A stretch of DNA of 64,000 nucleotides from Oncomelania hupensis (GCA_036898135.1 CM072527.1:700873-764872), one strand, 5' to 3'. Shown: positions 1 to 11,345, counted from the first letter of the stretch. The notes: generated by a model not told the origin, from the letters alone. Made by a program: numbers and translations.

Positions 1-9
1 AATACAATT

Positions 10-45
10 ATGTCGATAAACAATGTGATGATGATAATGGTGATA

Positions 46-133
<88 letters not shown>

Positions 134-334
134 CGGCGACAATGTTGCTGCTGCTACAGATGAGGATGGTGATGAAAGCGTTAGCGACGATGCTACTGTG
201 ACAATGATGATGATGATGAATATGATAATGATGAAGATGACGACGACGACGGCTTCTGCAACGCTGCTGCTGCTACATGAGATGACGATATCAACGACTG
301 CTGCAGCTGCTACTGCTACTGATGATGATGATGG

Positions 335-409
<75 letters not shown>

Positions 410-480
410 CACCTACGACAACGACCATGCTACCAGTGCTGCTAATGCTGATGGTAACGACGTTGATGATCAAGATGGTA
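10..480. repeat. ATG/GAT trinucleotide microsatellite block
   Basis: Two long GAT/ATG runs (about 46-132 and 321-408) lie in a degenerate GAY/GCT-rich stretch. All frames stay open because the unit is a triplet, giving poly-Met, poly-Asp and poly-Ser reading frames that I do not regard as genes. Confidence 0.95.
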
Positions 481-612
481 TTTGATTAGATGTGAAGACG
501 AGAAGAAAACAAATCTCATGAGAGACCACACATGAACTGTTGAGATAATAGTGCCAGACTACATGTTCTCAACTAGCCAATCGCACGAAAATAATTACCT
601 ATTAAGTGTAAT

Positions 613-801
613 GACCTGTCTTAATTCAAATGTTCGGGGAGGTTCAAGAACCTTTTTTCGAGGTACTCAGATCCCGAAGATAGGTTACTGAACCTTTTGG
701 ACAAAACATGTTTAGGAACCTAGGTTCGGGATCTGAGATCCTCAAAAAGAAGTGTTTAAACCTTCCCGAACCTTCCACGAACTTTGCAATGAAGACAGGC
801 C
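613..801. mobile_element. MITE-1 copy (palindromic, GACCTGTCTT ends)
   Basis: The ends are inverted: GACCTGTCTTAATT on the left and AAGACAGGCC on the right. The interior is a near-palindrome of GGTTC/GAACC words (for example ATCTGAGATCC mirrored by GGTACTCAGATCC). There is no coding capacity. The same terminus occurs at 13542-13841 and 38859-39038, so this is a dispersed foldback-type MITE. I see no convincing target-site duplication. Confidence 0.75.
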
Positions 802-1333
<532 letters not shown>

Positions 1334-1815
1334 CTTTAGTTAAGAAAGAACAAAGAAAAACCATTAGTCTCCAGTTGACGGAAAATGCTGTTGTGAATCT
1401 TCGAAATTATAGCTTCCAAGAAAAACTGCAATCAAACTACAAAATCAGTCAGTCCGTTCATCAAATAATTACTTAATCAAAAGAATTGCTTTTTTCCTCT
1501 TCATTTTATGGAAAGGTAGTAGATCTAGGATGCGTGGAGAAAAGGTTGTATTTTAAAACAATTTTTATTTACTCTACAGTTTGATTAATCGAATAACAAC
1601 GTGCTTACAAATTTGATATAGACCTATCCTATAATGTAAGAACAGTTTGCCTAAATGTTGGTGACCAATTTGGAAGTAATTTATTATTTAGTGATCCTTT
1701 GGTATTTTTATAACATGGGATTACGACAATATAAGGTATAAAATGAAATAAACTGCATGAAAAGCATAGTCAACATCCTTTGATTTTAACTCATTTATGT
1801 TTTTCATCATATATA

Positions 1816-1988
1816 TCCCCCCCCCCCACCCTCCTGTGGGGGTACCGGGGATTTCTGTAGAAATAGTATCCCCACTTTCTGGAAATTTAATGCTTTAAAT
1901 TCCCTCTGTCGCTGTCTTTTTCATTTGTTCTTTCTCATTCCTACTCTTTTCTTTCAATCTACTATACTATCTTCTTCTTCGCTAGACC
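1816..1988 (+). mobile_element. RET-1 5' fragment fused to LINE-A
   Basis: This is the first ~170 bp of the RET-1 retroposon: C-rich start, GTACCGGGG, a degenerate TATAAATA (here GTAGAAATAG), then CTATACTATCTTCTTCTTCG and CTAGACCAT. At about 1989 the sequence switches to minus-strand LINE-A reverse transcriptase in place of the normal RET-1 continuation. The junction is a rearrangement or a template switch. No target duplication flanks it. Confidence 0.8.
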
Positions 1989-4140
1989 ATTAGGCATCTT
2001 TACGCACACCGATTGTCGTTCTAAACCAGTTCCGGATGGCGCTGTTGTGGAGGACTGTACTGGTAGCATTGTCATATAGGCTTTTGAAGACTTCAATAAT
2101 TTTAGGGCAAATGTTATACACTCTCATGGTTGCCCACAGAGCTGCATGCCAGACTCCATAAAACGTTTTCTTGAAGTCTACAAACACATGATATAGATGT
2201 TTTTGATGCTGTAGGTATTTCTCACAGATTATTCTGGTTGAAAATCTGTTCAGTGGTATTTCGCACTGCCATGAATCCTGTTTGTTCTTCAGCTTTGATC
2301 TGTTCAGCTTGGGGTTTCAACATGTTGAGTATTATTTTCAGGGGGACCTTGCTTGGATGACTAATGATGCTGATCGCGCGGTACTTTTAACACTCCTGAA
2401 GGTTACCCTTTTTAGGAAGAGTGAGGACAAGTGACTGGGTCTATGGTGTAGGCCAATCCCCACTCTGCCAGATCTTGTTACAGATAATGGTGAGGGCGTC
2501 AATCATCGCTTCTCCTCCTGCTAGAAGCAATTCCGCGGGCATGTTGTCCACTGCCGCTGACTTCCCCTTCTTCAGTGACTGCATCGCTGCCTCAACTTCT
2601 CAGAGAATTAGAGGATTTCTTTCTCTTCTCTGTTATGGGGACATGTTAGAACTGATGGGTCTCCGTTTGGTGTGTGGTTGTAAAGGACAGAGCAGTACTT
2701 TGTCCATCTATCCAAGACTTCTAGTTCTTCTGTAAAGCATATGCCAGACTTGCTTTGGATCGTGGAGACCTTGGGCTGTTTAACACTTGTCAGCCGCTTC
2801 ACAGTCTGATAGACCTTCTTGCTGTTGTTCTTGTTCAGATTGATCTACCTCGCATTGCTCTTATATCCAGTTCTCCTTTGCTGTGCGCATGCCTTTTCGA
2901 ATGTCATTGTTGATTTTTCGATAGACATCAGCTCCCTGTGAGGTGTTCTTTTTTTTTTTTTTTTTTTAATCTCTCTTCGTTTATCACACAGGTCCAAAAG
3001 TTCAGTTGTGATCCACGGTTTCCTCTTTGTGTAGTGCTTGCCAAGGATCTTAGTGGTGACATCTGTCACAGCTGAGTTGAAGGTGGTGTTCATGGTGTTG
3101 ACATCTAATTCATCAGCTCCCAAAATGAGCAGTGGTGAAAATTTCTTTCCAATTGTGGCTTGGAATATTTCTACCACCTCAGGGTCTTGCAGTTTGTCCA
3201 AGTCGAACTTCAGTTTGGTGCACTTTGCTGTGTTTACTCTCTTCAAGTGGAGCCGGAAGGACATCATAATGAGATCGTGATCACTTCCGATATCTGCTCC
3301 TGGAAAAATGCGTGTCCTGTCAATGTTGATGCTTGAACTGAAGCATGTCTTGACCATGATGTAGTCAATCTGGTTGTGATGCTCCCCGCTGGGTTTGTGC
3401 CATGTCCATAGTCTGGATTTTTTGTGGAGACCAAGCGTGTTTGCCAGTATCAGATTGTTGTAGCTGGCAAACTCCAAGAGTCTCAGACCCCTGTCATTTG
3501 TCTCGTTGTTGCTGTGGGGTCCACATGTGTCACGGCCAGTTGTGGAGCGCATCTTGGCTAACCTTGGCATTCTAGTCGCCTTGCACTATGAATATGTCCT
3601 TCTTCGGCACTTGGTCAAGGACAGCCTGTAAAGGTTTATAGAAATCTTGACTTCGCTGTCGTCATAGTCTGATGTTGGGGCATAGGTCTGGATGGTGGTG
3701 ATGTTGAAAGGGGCTGCTAACAGACGGATGGTAATGAGTCTACTGGAGACTGGGCAGCAACCCATGTCTTTGCGGACCAAGAATCCAACGACGCGTTGGT
3801 GCCTGTCATCTCTCCCGATGAAATAAAGCTTGTGGCATTTGTCGGTCGTTGTTTCACCTAGGCCTTTCCAGCGCAGTTCGCCGATACCTAAAATGTTCCA
3901 TCGATAGTGGGCCAGCTCATGGGCCAGTTCTAATTTTCCCTCCGCAGTTAGGGTCCTGAAATTCCAGGTTCCTATGACGATGTTGTCTCTCGTGCGGATC
4001 CTGCTAACTTGTCCATCAGTAGCACTCTTGTTAGGTTACTCCGTCCTGGCCGGTGACTTCTGTGTAGGAGACTTTCGACAAGTGCTACCGTGCTGACAAT
4101 CACCCCCTGTTAGTCGCCTCTTACGACACGCCGGCAAACG
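1989..4140 (-). pseudogene. LINE-A non-LTR retrotransposon, endonuclease plus 5' half of RT (decayed)
   Basis: Read on the minus strand, the element starts near 4140 with a short 5' leader. An apurinic-endonuclease (EEP-type) domain follows, with IVIGTWNFRTL near 3985, then TIQTYAPTSDY, then the catalytic-end motifs NQIDYIM (near 3360) and GSDHDLIM (near 3280). Downstream are the linker and the RT start, with VDFKKTFYGVWHAALW (near 2170) and NWFRTTIGVRKDA before the copy is cut off at 1989, ahead of the FADD catalytic box. Breaks are visible: a frameshift near 3640, TAG where Trp is expected in the GDWNAKV-like motif near 3575, an A-rich slippage tract at 2948-2968, and more frameshifts in the linker. 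The gene order (endonuclease then RT, no RNase H) and the wording of the motifs fit RTE-like LINEs. The clade is inference. An intact copy would cleave target DNA and prime reverse transcription there. Confidence 0.85.
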
Positions 4141-4190
4141 TTGGGTTTATTGTATTGAGTGCCCAAACCCACAGGGTTATTACATTAAAA

Positions 4191-5333
4191 CGATGATAAA
4201 GTGGGCTTTGTTATCACATTACGAAATGATAAAGTGGGCTTTGTTATCACATTACGAAATGATAAAGTGGGCTTTGTTATCACATTACACAATGATAAAG
4301 TGGGCTTTGTTATCACATTACGCAATGATAAAGTGGGCTTTGTTATCACATTACGCAAAGATAAAGTGGGCTGTGTTATCACATTACGCAATGATAAAGT
4401 GGGCTTTGTTATCACATTACGCAATGATAAAGTGGGCTTTGTTATCCCATTACGCAATGGTAAAGTGGGCTTTGTTATCCTATTACGCAATGATAAAGTG
4501 GGCTTTGTTATCACATTACGCAATGATAAAGCGGGCTTTGTTATCACATTACGCAATGATAAAGCGGGCTTTGTTATCACATTACACAATGATAAAGCGG
4601 GCTTTGTTATCACATTACACGATAATAAAGCGGGCTTTATTATCACATTACACAATGATAAAGCGGGCTTTGTTATCACATTACACGATGATAAAGCGGG
4701 CTTTGTTATCACATTACACGATGATAAAGTGGGCTTTGTTATCACATTACACGATGATAAAGCGGGCTTTGTTATCACATTACACAATGATACAGTGGGC
4801 TGTGTTATCGCATTACACAATGATACAGTGGGCTTTGTTATCACATGACACAATGATAAAGTCGGCTTTGTTATCACATGACACAATAATAAAGCGGGCT
4901 TTGTTATCACATTACACGATGATAAAGCGGGCTTTGTTATCACATTACACGATGATAAAGCGGGCTTTGTTATCACATTACACGATGATAAAGTGGGCTT
5001 TATTATCACATTACACGATGATAAAGCGGGCTTTGTTATCACATTACACGATGATAAAGCGGGCTTTGTTATCACATTACACGATGATAAAGTGGGCATT
5101 GTTATCACAATACACGATGATAAAGCGGGCTTTGTTATCACATTACACAATGATACAGTGGGCTGTGTTATCACATGACACAATGATAAAGTGGGCTTTG
5201 TTATCACTTGACACAATGATAAAGTGGGCTTTGTTATCACATGACACAATGATAAAGCGGGCTTTGTTATCACATGACACAATGACAAAGTGGTCTTTGT
5301 TATCACATTACACAATGATAAAGCGGGCTGTCG
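4191..5333. repeat. 33-bp tandem array of inverted GATA motifs (~34 copies)
   Basis: The unit is 33 bp. Each unit carries TGATAAAG, then GGG, then CTTTGTTATCA, an imperfect palindrome with a WGATAR site on each strand. Subtypes change along the array: AAAGTGGG with ACGCA early, AAAGCGGG with ACACGA or ACACAA in the middle, and CATGACAC late. Because 33 is a multiple of 3 and stop-free, both strands show ~400-codon ORFs made of an 11-residue repeat. I treat these as by-products of the array. Confidence 0.95.
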
Positions 5334-5639
5334 TCGCTCAAACCAAGCACTACAGTTGGAAGTCTCCACTTCTGTTCTGGCTTGGAGTGATTTCCCTTGT
5401 TTAACGGTACACGCATACCATAGCCGTGTGACCTTTGACCCTATTTCTGAATGAACCGCAAGAGTGTGTGGGGTAAGGGAGGGTCGGTTGTATCAACGTA
5501 AAACAAAAAAAAAAAACGTACCGAGCAACGTTTTTTTTTTTAAAATAAAAGGTGGAGGGGGAGGTGTGGTGTGTCTGCCTCTTACCGATTTTTGTAGAGG
5601 CTATTGTTAGCGCAAGAATGCTGGCTACGAATTTACGGA

Positions 5640-6056
5640 TTTAAAAAAACAACCACCATACTTTCGAAAGTTGTTTTTTTTTTCTTGTCAGGTTATGTTT
5701 TTTAGTACTTTCAAAGGGATTTTTAAAGTATGCAATGGTCAACCCCTGTTTCAATTTTTACATGATGTTGGTTTGTTTTATAAATCATGTCGCCTTGTTT
5801 TGTGTTGTTGGTTGGATTTTATTGGTAAGACTGATTTTAGTGATTTGATTGAAGAAAGAGAACGTATTTTTAATACATCAGATTTAAAGAAGATTTTTTA
5901 AGAGTTGCGTGTGAAAGTTTGTTTGAATATTTAAGAGTAACAGGCTTGTTTTTAAAGATTTGAATCATTTTATAATAATTTAAGATAACGTCTCTCTGGT
6001 CCTGATTTGGCTCGGAAGAGTCCGCTGGACCTAAAGCAACAACTATGTAATGTAAT
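5640..6056 (+). pseudogene. 3' end of a LINE sharing its tail with RET-1
   Basis: Plus-strand codons at 5671-5901 read FKVCNGQPLFQFLHDVGLFY and later FSDLIEERERIFNTSDLKKI. After a frameshift they continue ESLFEYLRVTGLFLKI and stop (near 5955). This F.YL...GLF.K pattern resembles the extreme C-terminus of LINE polyproteins. The 3' UTR from about 6000 (GGTCCTGATTTGGCTCGGAA to CTGGACCTAAAGCAA) is nearly identical to the last ~58 bp of every RET-1 copy and runs into the same TGTAA tail. The LINE assignment is inference from the C-terminal pattern. The shared tail is seen directly. Confidence 0.5.
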
Positions 6057-6172
6057 GTAATGTAATGTAATGTAATGTAATGTAATGTAAAGTAAAGTAA
6101 TGTAAAGTAATGTAATGTAATGTAATGTAATGTAATGTAATGTAATGTAATGTAATATAATGTAATGTAATG
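6044..6172. repeat. (TGTAA)n tail microsatellite
   Basis: A pentanucleotide tail that follows the LINE/RET-1 3' end, with a few AGTAA and ATATAA variants. The next ~530 bp (6173-6700) holds nothing recognised. Confidence 0.9.
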
Positions 6173-6711
6173 TTTTTCAGTAGGGCAACACTCACTATAA
6201 ATGTTGTAAGGGTCCGTCGAGAGGGCGTGGTCAAAGTGGGTCTCTTTAACTCACATAGCTGACACTACAATAGTTTCTTGTTAAAGGGGTTCTGAGATCA
6301 GGGGTACAGTTACACAACTGAAGGGCTTCGCTTGTGTAAACCAGCTACACTGCAGGTAATGCATATCTTAATCCGGCAATCAAAGATTCCAGCAACCTTC
6401 TTGATGCTGTGAATATATGTCATGTCATAATCGGACATGTCAAAATGCAAAGTTACAAATGTTGCCACCGGTAAAATCCCCTTTATCGTGTGAACTTAAG
6501 TTTGCAACGTAATACAAAATAGTTTCATATCTGTAATCCTTCACACTAACATACCAATACTTAATGACTTCGACGCCTTTCACATCATAACCTGGCATGT
6601 CATGTACGTGCAAAGTTAAAATACTGTCACAGACAAAAACGCATGACAAGTAAACATCGAATGCTTAATGTAACTTTAGATTTATTTACTTGAAATAGAG
6701 CGCTGCTACTG

Positions 6712-7079
6712 AAGACTTCTGGACATTTCCTATACTCAGCACATCACCAACGACGAAGTCCGAAAGACCACCACACAAGCCATTGGCCAACACGATGACA
6801 TGCTCACAGTGGTGAACAAACGGAAACTCCGATGGTATGGCCACGTCACCAGAGCATCAAAGCCTTGCAAAGACCATCCTGCAAGGCACGGCGCAAGGAT
6901 ACAGAAGAAGAAGGAGACAAGAAAAGAGGTAAGAGGACAACATTCGAGAATGGACTGGCTTGACACTGAGCGAAGCCATTAGGGTTGCTCAGGACTGAGA
7001 AAGATGGAATATGCTGGTTAAACGATCATCTGTGGTGCCCCAACGAATTTGGAGTTACAAGATAGGGTAGGATAGGGTG
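6712..7079 (+). pseudogene. LINE-A 3' fragment (C-terminus and tail)
   Basis: Begins inside the conserved C-terminal segment: SYTQHITNDEVR-like codons, then TVVNKRKLRWYGHVTRA. A frameshift in the AKTILQGTVQGGRRRGR region garbles the rest. It ends with the GGATAGGGT tail (7058-7079). It is 5'-truncated like the other copies, as expected from incomplete target-primed reverse transcription. Confidence 0.85.
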
Positions 7080-7267
7080 GTCGTACACTGCTTGTCTGTT
7101 GGCGGTTCTGAACAGACTCGTCTCTAATGGCGTCATCCTTGTTACACACGTCATGCTTGGTATGACGTCACATATGAAATAGGCTTATACAACTAGGATA
7201 CGACAAATACTACAAGTCGCATTTAAGCTTAACTCCATTTTTCCTCTGCTAGTATTTAATCATCCTA

Positions 7268-7400
7268 TATATGCAGAGCGTTTTTTGCAGCCCAAGAGCT
7301 GCTCAAGGCGCTGTCCCATACAGGATTGCTCTAACTCCCGCCGACCGTGGCGCCCACTGACTGCCTTTGGGCGCATCATCTTGGGCCAAGACAAAGGAGC
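7268..7400 (-). mobile_element. SINE-2 3' portion
   Basis: In minus orientation this contains the SINE-2 3' body, seen on the plus strand as AGAGCTGCTCAAGGCGCTG and ATACAGGAT, and a degraded GAGCGTTTTTTG in place of the usual AAAAGCGCTATATA tail. The tRNA-like head is missing. Confidence 0.65.
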
Positions 7401-7425
7401 ACAATGCAAGGAGACCGGGGGTGGG

Positions 7426-8037
7426 GAGTTAGTTAGTTAGTTAGTTATTCATTGCTTACAGGGTCCAGCGGACTGCAAAGAGCCGAATCAGGACCACAAA
7501 ATCAAGACCACAACTTCGCTGACAGAGGACTCGCCCCTGATCCGCATAAAAGATCTGCCGAAACAACCCTAGTGGTAACACTGAAGGCACTCCACCAGAC
7601 GGTCACTTTACAATAAAGACATCTCACGAAGGGGGCGCCGAGGCTATACTCTAATTTATTGAACCCCGGTTTACAAAAACAAAATAGAATACAAACATCA
7701 TTATACAATATCAACAAAACACATACATGCCTACATTGCCAAATAATAATAGGAAGCCCTAGTTACCATTTAGCAGAAAGCGTCCAATATTTCCAAGCTG
7801 ATCCAACAGACCTCACACACAAATGAGGAGTTTTGTCCCGGAAGAGTTTTGAAGAGAAAAGGTAGGTGACTGGTCTAGCGAAGAAGAAGATAGTATAGTA
7901 GATTGATATGATCGATAGAACAAAGTAGGAAAGAGAAAGAACAAAGGAGAAAGACAGCGACAGTGGGAATTTAAAGCACTAAATTTCCAGAAAGTGGGCA
8001 TATTATTTATACTGAAACCCCGGCACCTCCGGGAGGT
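7426..8037 (-). mobile_element. RET-1 retroposon, short form
   Basis: A complete short-form copy. In element orientation it starts at the GGTGCCGGGGTTTCAG / TATAAATA region and ends in GTCCGCTGGACC, then a TAAC/TTAG-type tail. GGGGGTGGG flanks both ends (7417-7425 and 8038-8046) and may be the target duplication, but it is low-complexity. The family shows no convincing ORF. Confidence 0.8.
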
Positions 8038-8079
8038 GGGGGTGGGAAGAGAAATGACCTAGTGCTTGCAGGGTGTGTT

Positions 8080-8235
8080 CACTGTTGTTGGCACTCGACC
8101 CATTCCCTCTCCCCTTCCCTCCAGTCTAGGTAATAAGCATCAAGATCTTTAAAAGTCCGTGCGATGGAATGTGTGCGTGTACAGTTTGGACCTCGGTTTA
8201 TACTCCTCTCCGAAGAAGGGAGAGGGTGAAGGGAA
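8080..8235 (-). mobile_element. SINE-2 middle fragment
   Basis: Carries the SINE-2 body words AAGATCTTTAAAAGTCCGTG, GGAATGTGTGCGTGTACAG and GACCTCGGTTTATACTC. The same words occur at 45040-45110, 24450-24530 and 43254-43350. Confidence 0.65.
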
Positions 8236-8459
8236 GGGAAAAGGGGAGGGGGGGGGGGTGTTGCTAATCTATGCATTTGGTCCATGTTTTTACTTTTGTG
8301 TGTCGGCGCTTTAGGCTGTCAACCACCGTTGAACCACTGCCTGTGAGGTTACCGCTCAAAATTCAACGCTCCAACTGTCTGTCTGTAGCTTGAACCACTG
8401 AGCCAACTGCGCCCCACTTAATACTCCATGAGATTGCTATTTCATAATTTGTCGCAACA

Positions 8460-8786
8460 GTTCGCGTCTGCTTCGTTTTTCCCCGTCCATCTGTCGTTAG
8501 TCGCCGTATTATGTAGCATATTTAACAAGTTGTGTGCGGTCATTACGGTTCGCTTCTGCTTCGTTTTTCTCCGTACATCTATCGTTAGTCGCCTTATTAT
8601 GTAGCATATTTAACAATTTGTGTGCGGTCATTACGGTTCGCTTTCACTCTTTTTCCCCATCCATCTATCGTTTGTCGCCGTATTATGTAGCACACTTAAC
8701 AATTTGTGTGCGGTCATTACGGTTGGCTTCAACTTTGTTTTCCCGTCCATGTGCGACTTTAGCATTTTATGTAGCATATTTTAACT
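8460..8786. repeat. ~88-bp tandem repeat, 3.7 copies
   Basis: Copies start near 8460, 8549, 8637 and 8724. Each has TTCGCTTCTGCTTCG-like, ATCGTTAGTCGCC, TATTATGTAGCATATTTAAC and GTGTGCGGTCATTACGG words. The last copy is truncated. Divergence between copies indicates an older array. Confidence 0.85.
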
Positions 8787-9017
8787 TTATATACAGATAT
8801 ACTATATACTATATACTATATATAATGCATCCAACGGATTAAGGGGAGTGCCGGAATCTTTGTGCTTGTGGATTAAGATAACGACCACATAAAAAATTTT
8901 TTTTAGCCTATATCCCATGTTCCTTTTGCATACATTTATGGTATGATATCAAATCTACGCATCTGCGCGCTTAGATTTCTTCATATCTTTAATCGGACAA
9001 AAAGACCTCTCCGTACC

Positions 9018-9105
9018 ACACATACACACACCCACACCCACACCCACACACACACACACACACACACCTACCTACATACACACACACATACACACACACG
9101 TTCCC
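9018..9105. repeat. (CA)n microsatellite
   Basis: Interrupted CA run with CCTACCTACATA in the middle. The surrounding 8790-9280 holds no recognised gene. Confidence 0.9.
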
Positions 9106-9294
9106 CTACTCCCCACCACTTAAATGCTTTGGATGCATTTCATGTCATTTTCTGACATTTACAACAATGTTAGAATTGTCGTCTAACCCATTTTTTTAAA
9201 TATCTTTTTTTTTTGTCTCTATCGTTTAGAAATCTAATACTTGTAGGCGCTAAGAGTGCTTTGCAATACTTTAAAGACTTAATAATCCTTCACT

Positions 9295-9529
9295 GAATGA
9301 ACATTGAGGTTTAACGTCTACACCCACCTTTGGCGATATGGCAGACGGGGATAACCATCCCAGGGAAAGACTGGTAGGGACCTGAATCAACACTGAACCA
9401 CCAAAGCAATCATGCTGCTAAAATTGACAGTGAAAATGGCCACATTTTATATCGCCCACCACGGGATTCGAACCTGGGTCATCGGTGTGCCAGGCGAACG
9501 CTCTACCAATTGAGCTACGGCGGTGGGAC
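9295..9529 (-). mobile_element. SINE-1, complete, tRNA-derived head
   Basis: Flanked by the 10-bp direct repeat ATCCTTCACT (9285-9294 and 9530-9539), a clean target-site duplication. On the minus strand it opens with a tRNA-like sequence containing box A-like TAGCTCAATTGGTAGAGCG and box B-like GGTTCGAATCC, with acceptor ends CCCACC/GGTGGG. The T-stem is mispaired, so it is a SINE head and not a working tRNA. The ~150-bp body contains GCTTTGGTGGTTCAGTGTTG and TCCCTGGGATGG. Pol III internal promotion is known for this class of element. Confidence 0.9.
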
Positions 9530-9689
9530 ATCCTTCACTAATTATACTGGTAATGCTTTGGCTTCATGGATATACTATATTTCGCGTTGTAAGGTATTGG
9601 GACCCTGGTCTATTTAGTGTATGTTACATTTTGCTTCTACTCCCATTTTCTCTGGCATCTGTCCTTTATAAAGTATTTTGCAACATCAA

Positions 9690-9770
9690 TAAATATATGT
9701 GAATATGCTCTATATGTTATATGCTTTATATAACTAGAATATTGTGCGCCTAAATCCGAAGGGTATACAG

Positions 9771-9842
<72 letters not shown>

Positions 9843-9970
9843 TTGGTACCCTAATCTATCAAAATAAATGTGAATATGCTCTATATGTTATATGCTTTAT
9901 ATAATTAGAATATTGTGCGCCTAGATCTAAAGGGTGTACATATTATTAGACATATTATACATATTTTACA

Positions 9971-10043
<73 letters not shown>

Positions 10044-10070
10044 TTGGTACCCTAATCTATCAAAATAAAT
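9690..10070. repeat. Tandem duplication carrying two (TTA)n runs
   Basis: A ~190-bp unit occurs twice. It contains GTGAATATGCTCTATATG, ATTGTGCGCCTA, a (TTA)n run, then TTTTGGTACCCTAATC. The TTA runs are at about 9769-9842 and 9971-10043, and their lengths differ. The next stretch, 10070-10320, holds nothing recognised. Confidence 0.9.
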
Positions 10071-10324
10071 GTCCCAACGCAGTTGTTGCTTTCGTCTTCC
10101 TGTTTTGTAGCACAATTACCAAGTTTCCAAAGGTCCCGCTACCTCATACAGTGTACAAACAGCACGCACAAAATTCATTTATTGAAACATTATCGTCTTC
10201 CCTGGGTGTTCTGCGGTGATTTGATCCCGTTCGTTGGATTCAAGTCAGCCTTCAAAAGTCAACCACCCGTGGAAAACACAGGCGCCTGTATCTGAAAGTG
10301 ATAGCTGACGCAGTCTAATAGTCC

Positions 10325-10657
10325 TATCCTATACTATCCTATCCCATAACTCGGAGGTCGTAGAGGCACCACAGATGATCGTTTAACCAGCGTACTCCAT
10401 CTTTCCCTGTCCTCAGCAACCCTGATTGTTTCGCTCAGTGTCAAACCAGTCCATTCTCGAATGTTGTCCTCCCACCTCTTTTTCGGTCTCCCTCTTCTTC
10501 TACCCCCTTGCACTGTGCCTTGCAGGATGGTCTTTGCAAGACCTGATGATCTGGTGATGTGGCCATACAATCGGAGTTTCCGTTTTTTCACCACTGTGAG
10601 CAGGTCATCGTGTTGTCCAATGGCTTGTGACAGTGTTATGGTCTATCGGACTTCGTC
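10325..10657 (-). pseudogene. LINE-A 3' fragment, distal part
   Basis: Starts with the CTATCC tail (minus-strand GGATAG). Minus-strand codons give KKRKLRLYGHITRSSGLAKT, then ILQGTVQGGRRRGRPKKRWE and WSTLVKRSSVVP. The copy is interrupted at 10657 by a RET-1 insertion and resumes at 11202 without loss. Confidence 0.9.
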
Positions 10658-11201
10658 ACCCCCGTTGGGGCGCCGGGGGTTAAAGTATAAATAGTATCCC
10701 CACTTTCTGAAAATTTAGTGCTTTAAATTCCCACTGTCGCTGTCTTTTTCATTTGCTTTTTCTCATTCCTGCTCCGCTCTATCAATCTGCTATACTATCT
10801 TCTTCTTCGCCAGACCAGTTACCTACCTTTTTTCTTGAAAACTCTTCCGGGACAAGACTCATTATTTGTGTATGAGGTCTGTTGGATCAGCTTGGGAATA
10901 TTGGACGCTTTCTGCCAGGTGGTCACTAGGGCTTCCTATGATGTTATTATTTAGCAATGTAGGCATTTTATATGTATGTGTTTTGTTGATAATTTATAAT
11001 GATGTTTGTATTCTATTTTGCCTCAGCGTCCCCTGCGTGGGATGTCTTTATTGTAAAGTGACCGGCTGGTGGAGAGCTTTCAGTTTTACCATTAGGGTTG
11101 TTTCAGCAGATCTTTTATGCAGATCAGGGGTTGTCCGGTCCTTATTTGGCTCGGAAGAGTCCGCTGGACCTAAAGCAATAATCATGTAATGTAATGTAAT
11201 T
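10658..11201 (+). mobile_element. RET-1 retroposon, short form, nested in LINE-A
   Basis: A 12-bp duplication, TCGGACTTCGTC, flanks it (10646-10657 and 11202-11213), and the host LINE reads continuously once one copy is removed. The 5' end is ACCCCCGTTGGGG and the 3' end is TAAAGCAATAATC plus a TGTAA tail. It contains TATAAATA 27-35 bp from the start. It lacks a tRNA-like head and any RT coding, so it must have been mobilised in trans. Confidence 0.95.
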
Positions 11202-11345
11202 TCGGACTTCGTCGTTGGTGATATGCTGGGTATAGGAAATGCCCAGAAGTCTTCTGTAGCACCTCATCTCCATGCTTTGTATTCTTCGTTGGAGATTTGC
11301 TGTGAGGGTCCATGTTTCGCAAGCATATAGGAAGACGGAGATGAC
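11202..11345 (-). pseudogene. LINE-A 3' fragment, proximal part
   Basis: Continuation of the interrupted copy: minus-strand MEMRCYRRLLGISY-like codons and the preceding region up to the truncation near 11345, where CT repeats start. It belongs with 10325-10657. Confidence 0.85.

Noticed and set aside
4185..5404. ~400-codon open frames on both strands resembling repeat proteins
   Set aside because: They are produced by a 33-bp (11-codon) tandem array with no stop in several frames; no start context, signal or splice evidence.
9458..9531. Functional tRNA gene
   Set aside because: A and B boxes are present but the T-stem is mispaired, and the sequence continues into a SINE body bounded by a target duplication.
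10660..10720. TATAAATA in RET-1 as its own Pol II promoter
   Set aside because: Copies begin ~27 bp upstream of the box, whereas a TATA-driven transcript would begin ~30 bp downstream, so it cannot produce the observed 5' ends.
10866..11189. Conserved protein in RET-1 (frame MCMRSVGSAWEYWTLSARW)
   Set aside because: The frame recurs because copies share sequence, but it is disrupted differently in several copies and has no recognisable domain; RET-1 is better explained as non-coding.
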